Shown: one piece after another, positions 1 through 5,093 of the stretch | Position numbering within the stretch: position 1 is the first letter of the stretch | Layout: each line of letters begins with the position of its first letter | DNA from: Planctomycetota bacterium | Lineage (GTDB): Bacteria; Planctomycetota; UBA8742; SKZP01; JAIOTL01 | NCBI GenBank assembly: GCA_021106775.1 | Contig: JAIOTL010000309.1 | Span: 1-5,093, forward strand | Direction: 5' to 3' | DNA length: 5,093 nt | Program-made: the position numbers and the translations under genes | The notes under the pieces: model-generated | Seen by the model: only the letters and a program-made list of their open reading frames with translations | Databases searched by the model: none | What the model was told of the DNA's origin: nothing

Positions 1-582
1 TCTTTCACCGAGGGGTTCTCCATCTACTTCAAAATAATTAGAGATTCTAGATTTATCCTTTATTTTACCTCTTAGAAGGTCAGCTATCCATTTGGATTCA
101 TTAGCAGAGTGACCAGCGTATGGAGGATTTCCAATTACTACACTTATCTGGGAATTTGCTTTGATTTCATCTGCTCTACGTCCTTCTTCTGCCAACCAAT
201 TTAAAAAAGCATCTAATGTCCCAGCGCCCTCGTGTGTCCCCTCTAAAGTATTTGTTAAATAGACACCAAGCCTCTTATCTGATTTGAAATCATAATCGGT
301 CTCGGCCAATTCCAAACCTAGTTTGAGATGAGCTACTGCATAAGGTGCAGCCATTAATTCAAAGCCAAAAATTCGTGGGAGTAAATGTTTTGGAACATAC
401 TTGTTCCATTCCTCTTTTAGCTCATCTTCACTTAATTCCTTATGTTTTTCATCAAAAGTACTTTTTATTTCTTTTATAACGTATTTAAGAAAGGTTCCCG
501 TACCTGTTGCCGGATCAAGAACTTGTACTTTTGGCACTTCTTTCACATCTTCTATGAGTTTCTTACTCCTTTTTGATTTACG
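1..582 (-). pseudogene. Catalytic part of a gamma-class adenine-N6 DNA methyltransferase, after an in-frame stop; runs off the left edge
   Basis: This 194-codon open stretch follows the TAA at 585-583 in the same frame as the 403-residue protein upstream, with no further stop up to position 1. It holds the S-adenosylmethionine-binding motif I, DPATGTGTF (516-490), and the catalytic motif IV, NPPY (129-118), about 120 residues apart. That order and the NPPY form are typical of gamma-class N6-adenine methyltransferases such as Eco57I-like and type ISP enzymes, which transfer a methyl group to adenine in a DNA target site. Between the motifs lies a conserved-looking stretch (FGFELMAAPYAVAHLKLGLE, about 369-310). 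Motif X sits in the preceding protein, so the two pieces look like one enzyme split by a single stop. No ATG or TTG start lies early in the frame; the first possible starts before motif I are GTG at 546-544 and 537-535. The C-terminal target-recognition part lies beyond the window. Family assignment is firm; whether this piece is translated is unknown. Confidence 0.85.
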
Positions 583-585
583 TTA
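583..585 (-). other. In-frame TAA separating motif X from motif I of the methyltransferase
   Basis: Reading through this codon gives LADTSTTKLKY-stop-RKSKRSKKLIEDVKEVPK and then VQVLDPATGTGTF in one frame, with no shift needed. The basic linker on both sides and the spacing from LADT to motif I look like those of intact relatives. A single base change from AAA, GAA or CAA would produce the TAA. TAA is not the pyrrolysine codon (UAG), so that kind of recoding does not explain it. Confidence 0.9.
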
Positions 586-1794
586 ATATTTTAGTTTTGT
601 AGTTGACGTGTCAGCAAGACCATCAAGACAATCAAACTCTGTTCGGAGAATATGGTCTACCGATCTAACAATAAACGATACCACAGGATCAGGTGTGGAA
701 AAGACCCCCCTCTTAATCCTCTGGTGGGAATCGTATTCTCGTAAAAAATCTTCATAAAAATGGATTACAGGGTCTTCATTTTTTTTCTGCCGTCCAAAAT
801 CTTGCAGGACAGCTTCAATATTACTTTCTTTTAGTAATATAATTAATTCTGATACACCAAGTTCCACAAGGTTGAGATTATCAGAAACTGAATCACCTAA
901 TCTCGTGCATTCTTCAAAAAGATTTTTTAAAAAAGGATTGGTGTTTGGTATCATTGCAGAAATATCCTCAACTTCAAAATCGCGCTCGTGGGATGCCCTG
1001 GCCGAGAATAAACCATAGGTAATTGTTTGGGCATACATATCTGCAAATGAATCAATTGTTAAGTCATGAATCAATACCTGTTCGAAATTGTCAAATAGAT
1101 TGTGCAGTGGTCCATTTTTCATTTCATATTCAAAAACGTCCTTAATTCGGTCTCTTATTTGAATCGCCAGTTGTGCCATAGCAGTAGCTAACTGCTGAGA
1201 TGTGCGGATTACTTCACGATGTTTAAGTCTAAATGCTGAAGTCCATTGTTCGCGCCAGGCATCTGCATCGCTTTCGTCATCAGGCCAACTTAATTTTTCG
1301 AGCTCAATTCGAGTTTGTGCATAATGGAAATGCGTATCCATTACATCCCATGAAACAGTTCTCAGTTCTGGAAGACCATCCGACGTTTCCGAAAAATGAG
1401 CAAATGAAACCTGCCGATTTTCCGTCTCACCTAAAGAAGAAATGAATATCAAATCATGTAGGTTCCATGACTTCATCCTGTCATCTCTTTTCCTACTGGA
1501 AAAAATGAGAGCTCTAAGAAGTCTTCGTAAAACCACTACAGGTAATTTTTTAGTTTCAAAATCAATATAAAATAATCCCCACGGCTGATTATCTGTTAAA
1601 GGACGAATCTGTTTAATGGTTTTTATCTTTGGCACATATTGTTCTTCAATACCCAGGTCTTCAGGAGTGTAATCAAAGGTTATGTCCTCTGCATCCTCTG
1701 CCTCAATTGGCCAATATAACTTATCCTTAAGATAATCTACCAATGATTCGAAGCTATTAATATTTTTCAAATCCAAAATTTCAGACGTTGACAT
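583..1794 (-). CDS. N-terminal part of a gamma-class adenine-N6 DNA methyltransferase (403 residues, ended by a stop inside the methyltransferase domain)
   Basis: The protein matches the front end of large Eco57I/type ISP-like N6-adenine methyltransferases, from memory of that family. Residues about 14-100 form an N-terminal domain with IKQIRPLTDNQPWG (60-73) and LPVVVLRRLLRAL (84-96). Residues 190-340 look like a helical domain with FADMYAQTITYGLFSAR (250-266), a stretch characteristic of these enzymes. Residues 362-376 (RGVFSTPDPVVSFIV) match motif X, which helps bind S-adenosylmethionine. The protein then stops at residue 403, before motifs I and IV, which lie in the same frame just downstream. 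Full-length relatives run to roughly 1000 residues, so alone this piece should not methylate DNA. No PD-(D/E)xK nuclease signature is evident. The ATG start is backed by AGGAA 8 bases upstream. The gene starts 13 bases after the helicase gene on the same strand, so the two are probably co-transcribed and would act as the modification and restriction arms of one system. Confidence 0.88.
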   Translation of the reverse strand: MSTSEILDLKNINSFESLVDYLKDKLYWPIEAEDAEDITFDYTPEDLGIEEQYVPKIKTIKQIRPLTDNQPWGLFYIDFETKKLPVVVLRRLLRALIFSSRKRDDRMKSWNLHDLIFISSLGETENRQVSFAHFSETSDGLPELRTVSWDVMDTHFHYAQTRIELEKLSWPDDESDADAWREQWTSAFRLKHREVIRTSQQLATAMAQLAIQIRDRIKDVFEYEMKNGPLHNLFDNFEQVLIHDLTIDSFADMYAQTITYGLFSARASHERDFEVEDISAMIPNTNPFLKNLFEECTRLGDSVSDNLNLVELGVSELIILLKESNIEAVLQDFGRQKKNEDPVIHFYEDFLREYDSHQRIKRGVFSTPDPVVSFIVRSVDHILRTEFDCLDGLADTSTTKLKY

Positions 1795-1801
1795 AAAACC
1801 A

Positions 1802-1806
1802 TTCCT
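1802..1806 (-). promoter_or_regulatory. Ribosome binding site of the methyltransferase gene
   Basis: AGGAA lies in the 13-base gap after the helicase gene, with AGGA ending 8 bases before the ATG at 1794. The helicase ends in tandem in-frame stops, TAA then TAG (1810-1805), and the TAG overlaps this site, so termination and re-initiation are closely coupled. An ATG also occurs at 1802-1800 but in another frame, so it is not the start of the 403-residue protein. Confidence 0.6.
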
Positions 1807-1807
1807 A

Positions 1808-4800
1808 TTATGATAATTCCATCCATGTTTTCAATAAAGCCTTCACACCTATTGGTGCTTGTACAGATTTCAAATATGTATTTTTTATATGTTTGTCCAT
1901 CTTCAACCTGATTTCTTTTAATGATTCGTGTGGGATTATTTGTTTCTTTGGCGTGTCAATGTCACATCGGATATGTTCAAGTATCTCAGCAGGATCCTCA
2001 ATAATATTATCAGAACCAATGTCATAAAGATACCATTTTGTGAATCCTGCATCTTCAGTCCACTCCTCGGTTGAAACATCTTTTGCTGGTAGAATATAGC
2101 AGAAAAACACACCTTTTGCATCTGGTGATATGTGCTCCTTGCCACTGAAAACTTTTAAGGGCAGAGATTGTATTTTTGATAGGAGTTCGGGATTTTGTTG
2201 GATTAATTCCTGATATTCTAAATGCATCTTTTCCAGAAATGTCGTAGTACCTTCATAATTTTGATTGAATTCATTTAATGCTTCATAGTCATCATCTGGT
2301 CTAAGCAGTTTTTTGCCTTCAATTCCAAATGTCTTTGAAATCCTGAGTGTTTTACTTGTCACCTTCTCGTACAAACTTAAAACTTCGTTCAATTCATTAG
2401 GTGGTAGGAAGTTCCAATATTGTACTTTTTTTCTTATATCTGCATACTCAGGATGGTCAGTGATCATTTTCTCTTCGATTTCTGGATTAAGTCTGCGGTC
2501 TACACGACCAATCCTTTGCATTAATCGTACAGGATTCCAATGCAAATCATAGTTAATTAGAAATGTTGCATCTTGGAGATTCAACCCTTCAGCAAGTACG
2601 TCTGTTGAGATGAGAATTCGTGTTTCTTTTTTCCCCATCTCTTTTATTTCTTGACTACTCGATCCGTTATAATAAGGCGAGAAACAATTGATAATCTCAC
2701 CTCGATCTCTTTTAGATGAACTATCAACCTCATCGACCTGATCAAACCCTCTGGATTTCAATTCCTTTAAAAGATATTGAGCTGTGGTCATATATTCAGT
2801 GAAAATTATGACTTTGTTTTTACTTAAAAGAGGATTTTCATTGAGAGTTTCTATTAAATTCTCTAATTTATCATCTTTGCTTCCTTTAATGTCCAATAAA
2901 TCTTGAATGAATTCTGCCAATTGATTCATATCTAGCAGGGTTACAGTAATGATTGCGTCAACATTAAAATCATCATTTGATAATTTATCATCATTTTGAA
3001 GTAATTCCTCTGGAAGGTAATCCTCATCAGGATCCTCTTCCAGAATACGTCCCCTCTCTATTTGGTGTTGCTTAAGGTGTTCGAGAATTTCTTTATGTTG
3101 CTTTTCCCACCTAGTACATATTTCCTCATTATGCATACGTACAAATGCTATCAATTTGAGCAATAAATCCTCACAGGAGAATTCAAATGCCTGTCTGGAA
3201 CTTTCGAACCTTTTTAGAAGCAATGTGCGAATCAATCCGACAATTTGCTTCTGCCTTCCTTCAGCCATTGGGTCAATATCTTCATCTGGACCAATGTAAT
3301 ACTTCAAAGGATAGTAAATTACCAAATCTAAAAGTGGTTCGTCCTTATTGAATGCTTCTTCCAAATGAGTCAACAATTTCCCATATGTCTTTTTCAAGGA
3401 ATAATCAATGACAATCGGAGGTCTTCTTTCAGGGAACACTGCATCTCTTCCTTCTGTTCTTCTTTGACTATCTTTAACATATGAACGACTTCTTTGGACT
3501 ACAAGTGCATTGAATAAATCATCCCCAGCCAATGTATCCTTTGCTTCATCAGCATCTATGGTCACATCAGAGCCATCTACATTACCAATTAAAGCGTTTT
3601 GAAGTTCCTTTTCCAACTTCATAAAATGCCCTTTAAGACTGTTGATTCCTAATGGAGATTCACCAAAATAATCCCTTATCTCTCTAGAGAATAACTCTAT
3701 TTGATGTTGAACATCTAAAAGAGAATTGTTAATCGGTGTGGCAGTTAAAAGAAAAACTTGTTTGTTATCACAAATTTCGAATATCTTTCGATATCTATCA
3801 GTATTGCGGTTTCTGAAATGGTGTGCCTCATCTATGATGATGACTTCAGCCTGTTCTTTAATACTTTCCATTACCTCTGGCCAGTCTATTTCAGAATTTG
3901 CACTTCTTGTCAAATCAGAATGGTTGATTATTCTAAATGGTAAAAAGCCATTCAATACCTTAGGCGTGTAATTCTTTATTGTAAATTCCCAAACAGGTTT
4001 ACGTGCTGCTTTTGGTACGATTAATACAACCCGTTTATTTTCAAGCATTAACAGGCGTTCAATCAACATCAAACCAATGAAAGTCTTGCCAAGACCCACA
4101 CCATCACATAAAAATGCCCCATTATATCGGGATGCGATTTTCATTAGAGCATGATATCCATCTCTTTGATACTGATCGAGAACCGGGTACATCTTTGAAA
4201 TATTCTTCTCCCATTCACTCTCGGTCAATTCATGTCCTTTGAAGTATTCGTAAAGTGATTTTGCATAGACTTCAAAAGGTAAAAATTCCTGTGTATGGCG
4301 TTCTATGGTCTTAAGAATCTCAGGTGTAATATCTTCTGCTTCATTCCAATGCTTCTCGTACCAATCTTGTAGAACTTGAACTTCTTGTTTAATTTGAACA
4401 TTCAATTCAACATTTTGAGTCATTCCTGGTAATGTAAAATTACTTGATCCAACCAAAGCGGCGGATCCAACAACTTCAAATTTTGAGTGTGTAATGTAAG
4501 CTTTTGCATGAAATTTCTTTTTTCTATATATTCTACACTCGATTTTTTGATTTTTTATTCCATCTACAATAGCAGGGACTCCATTGAGAAAGTCGTTTTC
4601 CTCTTTTTCTACTTCCATGCTTAAATCAAGTTTAGAATTTATTTTTTGAAGCCCTTCAATAAAAGCCTGTTGAGTTCTTTTAGAAACTTCATCTCCCATT
4701 AATATTCTAATTTTTTCAAGCTTTTGCCATTTTCCATCCAAATTCAATAAAGATCCAATTTCAAAGTAACCAGTAGAAATGTCAAATTTCTTGGAGAGTT

Positions 4801-4882
4801 CACACCATTCAGCAAGATACTTTTGTACTTTCCATTCCCCACTATTATCAACAATGAATATATCTGATTCTTTGTTTTTCAT
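1808..4882 (-). CDS. PLD-nuclease/SF2 (SNF2-like) helicase fusion, probable restriction subunit
   Basis: This 1024-residue protein likely uses ATP to translocate on DNA and cuts it with its own nuclease domain. Residues 1-200 form a PLD-type domain with FHAKAYI (124-130, the HxK motif) and GSSNFT (145-150). There is only one HxK, so the active site should need a dimer, as in BfiI-type PLD nucleases. The helicase follows: a Q-like segment (DQYQRDGY, 236-243), Walker A GVGLGKT (261-267), DEAH box (351-354) and TATP (380-383). The second lobe has VIIFTEYM (691-698), STDVLAEGLNLQ (759-770) and QRIGRVDRR (789-797). A long insert rich in charged residues (about 470-690) separates the lobes, including an acidic stretch at 615-642. 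Residues 830-1024 form a C-terminal domain I do not recognise. All core helicase motifs look intact. The start is backed by GGAG 5 bases upstream. The methyltransferase gene follows after 13 bases, which supports a restriction role. An alternative is a PLD-helicase acting in another defence pathway. Confident in the domains, less so in the role. Confidence 0.93.
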   Translation of the reverse strand: MKNKESDIFIVDNSGEWKVQKYLAEWCELSKKFDISTGYFEIGSLLNLDGKWQKLEKIRILMGDEVSKRTQQAFIEGLQKINSKLDLSMEVEKEENDFLNGVPAIVDGIKNQKIECRIYRKKKFHAKAYITHSKFEVVGSAALVGSSNFTLPGMTQNVELNVQIKQEVQVLQDWYEKHWNEAEDITPEILKTIERHTQEFLPFEVYAKSLYEYFKGHELTESEWEKNISKMYPVLDQYQRDGYHALMKIASRYNGAFLCDGVGLGKTFIGLMLIERLLMLENKRVVLIVPKAARKPVWEFTIKNYTPKVLNGFLPFRIINHSDLTRSANSEIDWPEVMESIKEQAEVIIIDEAHHFRNRNTDRYRKIFEICDNKQVFLLTATPINNSLLDVQHQIELFSREIRDYFGESPLGINSLKGHFMKLEKELQNALIGNVDGSDVTIDADEAKDTLAGDDLFNALVVQRSRSYVKDSQRRTEGRDAVFPERRPPIVIDYSLKKTYGKLLTHLEEAFNKDEPLLDLVIYYPLKYYIGPDEDIDPMAEGRQKQIVGLIRTLLLKRFESSRQAFEFSCEDLLLKLIAFVRMHNEEICTRWEKQHKEILEHLKQHQIERGRILEEDPDEDYLPEELLQNDDKLSNDDFNVDAIITVTLLDMNQLAEFIQDLLDIKGSKDDKLENLIETLNENPLLSKNKVIIFTEYMTTAQYLLKELKSRGFDQVDEVDSSSKRDRGEIINCFSPYYNGSSSQEIKEMGKKETRILISTDVLAEGLNLQDATFLINYDLHWNPVRLMQRIGRVDRRLNPEIEEKMITDHPEYADIRKKVQYWNFLPPNELNEVLSLYEKVTSKTLRISKTFGIEGKKLLRPDDDYEALNEFNQNYEGTTTFLEKMHLEYQELIQQNPELLSKIQSLPLKVFSGKEHISPDAKGVFFCYILPAKDVSTEEWTEDAGFTKWYLYDIGSDNIIEDPAEILEHIRCDIDTPKKQIIPHESLKEIRLKMDKHIKNTYLKSVQAPIGVKALLKTWMELS

Positions 4883-4887
4883 GTGAA

Positions 4888-4891
4888 CTCC
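4888..4891 (-). promoter_or_regulatory. Ribosome binding site of the PLD-helicase gene
   Basis: GGAG is placed 5 bases before the ATG at 4882 (TTTTGGAGTTCACATG). The spacing is normal and it supports this start for the 1024-residue protein. Confidence 0.65.
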
Positions 4892-4911
4892 AAAATATAT
4901 GTTTTTGTTAT

Positions 4912-4925
4912 AAATTAGTTAATTT
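4912..4925. promoter_or_regulatory. Short palindrome between promoter and start codon, possible operator
   Basis: AAATTA and TAATTT form a 6-base inverted repeat around GT, downstream of the TATA element and close to the likely transcription start. A repressor bound here could block the operon. Such palindromes arise easily by chance in AT-rich DNA, so the support is weak. Confidence 0.15.
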
Positions 4926-4930
4926 TTAGC

Positions 4931-4963
4931 TATATATATATTTCTATTTTGTAGAAGTTGCAA
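4931..4963 (-). promoter_or_regulatory. Candidate promoter of the helicase-methyltransferase operon
   Basis: An alternating TATATATATA (4940-4931) sits about 50 bases before the helicase ATG. It is preceded by the A-rich AATAGAAA, which would fit an archaeal TATA box with a BRE element and a start site near 4908. Read as bacterial, TTGCAA (4963-4958) and TATATA (4940-4935) are 17 bases apart, a normal -35/-10 spacing with four of six matches in each hexamer. Both readings put transcription in the same place. The prediction rests on sequence likeness alone in an AT-rich stretch. Confidence 0.4.
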
Positions 4964-4981
4964 TAAAATTATATTAAATTT

Positions 4982-5023
4982 GGTCACGGGGTGCATAGAG
5001 CGATTTAACATTTCTCTGTGACC
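4982..5023 (+). other. Possible hairpin overlapping the CACAGAG repeat
   Basis: GGTCACGGGG (4982-4991) can pair with CTCTGTGACC (5014-5023) across a 22-base loop. In plus-strand RNA this gives ten pairs, two of them G-U; on the minus strand only the outer six pairs are perfect. No T-run follows, so it does not look like a standard terminator. It could be an RNA structure or chance. Confidence 0.2.
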
Positions 5024-5034
5024 TCTGTGGTTAA
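5011..5034. repeat. CACAGAG-type intergenic repeat element
   Basis: On the minus strand CACAGAG occurs twice, 9 bases apart, in ACCACAGAGGTCACAGAGAAA. Close variants of this sequence are familiar as a dispersed non-coding intergenic element in many bacterial and methanogen genomes; that is recalled knowledge, not a search. It lies upstream of the operon promoter and outside any convincing gene. Its function is not known to me. Confidence 0.5.
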
Positions 5035-5093
5035 TCTTGAATGATTTTCAGCCCCCATCCCTTCTTCAGTTCCCTCTGCCGCCCCCCTCTCGC

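Noticed and set aside
583..585. Pyrrolysine or selenocysteine readthrough of the stop
   Set aside because: The codon is TAA; pyrrolysine uses UAG and selenocysteine uses UGA.
401..586. Plus-strand open frame of 61 codons
   Set aside because: It lies opposite the conserved methyltransferase frame that carries motif I, and its product is a low-complexity Ser/Phe-rich sequence typical of an antisense shadow.
583..600. Frameshift as the cause of the methyltransferase break
   Set aside because: The codons before and after the TAA are in the same frame and both sides read as the same protein, so no insertion or deletion is needed.
1233..1445. Plus-strand open frame of 70 codons
   Set aside because: It is antisense to the middle of the methyltransferase N-terminal protein, with no ribosome binding site or family likeness.
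1936..2145. Minus-strand open frame of 69 codons in another frame of the helicase gene
   Set aside because: It is fully inside the helicase coding sequence, whose C-terminal domain reads through without a break.
2313..2552. Plus-strand open frame of 79 codons
   Set aside because: It is antisense to helicase motifs V and VI, which are clearly conserved on the minus strand.
3726..3971. Two overlapping plus-strand open frames (81 and 61 codons)
   Set aside because: Both are antisense to the DEAH and TATP region of the helicase and show no gene-like features.
5031..5093. Minus-strand frame open from the right edge that ends at TAA 5033-5031 (20 codons), as the possible tail of an upstream gene
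   Set aside because: It is too short to judge, is rich in G runs and overlaps the CACAGAG repeat, where spurious short frames are common. It can only be settled with more sequence to the right.
5041..5093. Plus-strand ATG at 5041 open to the right edge
   Set aside because: There is no convincing ribosome binding site and only 17 full codons are visible, in C-rich DNA.

Overview
The window holds one compact defence-type cluster read entirely on the minus strand, from right to left. It is AT-rich and its gene products look prokaryotic. The host cannot be fixed from the sequence. The promoter fits an archaeal TATA/BRE element about as well as a bacterial -35/-10 pair, and the CACAGAG intergenic repeat at the right end occurs in many bacteria and methanogenic archaea. 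A methanogen-like archaeon is a weak guess only.

Layout, in order of transcription. Positions 5093-4883 are non-coding: a GC-rich tail with C/G runs, a CACAGAG repeat, then an AT-rich promoter and leader. Positions 4882-1808 encode a 1024-residue protein that joins an N-terminal phospholipase D (PLD) type nuclease domain to a superfamily 2 (SNF2-like) helicase. After 13 bases, positions 1794-583 encode a 403-residue protein, the front part of a large gamma-class adenine-N6 DNA methyltransferase. This ends at an in-frame TAA (585-583). The same frame then stays open for 194 codons to the left edge and carries the missing methyltransferase motifs I (DPATGTGTF) and IV (NPPY). The window ends before the rest of the methyltransferase and its expected target-recognition region.

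Taken together this looks like an ATP-dependent restriction-modification system. The methyltransferase would mark self DNA, while the PLD-helicase would translocate on and cut unmarked DNA. The assignment rests on motifs and gene pairing, not on a named match. The most notable point is the lone stop codon between motif X and motif I of a methyltransferase that otherwise looks intact. It could be a recent nonsense mutation, a sequencing error, a naturally split enzyme or a recoded stop. If it kills the methyltransferase, a linked active nuclease would threaten its own host, so the state of both genes matters.
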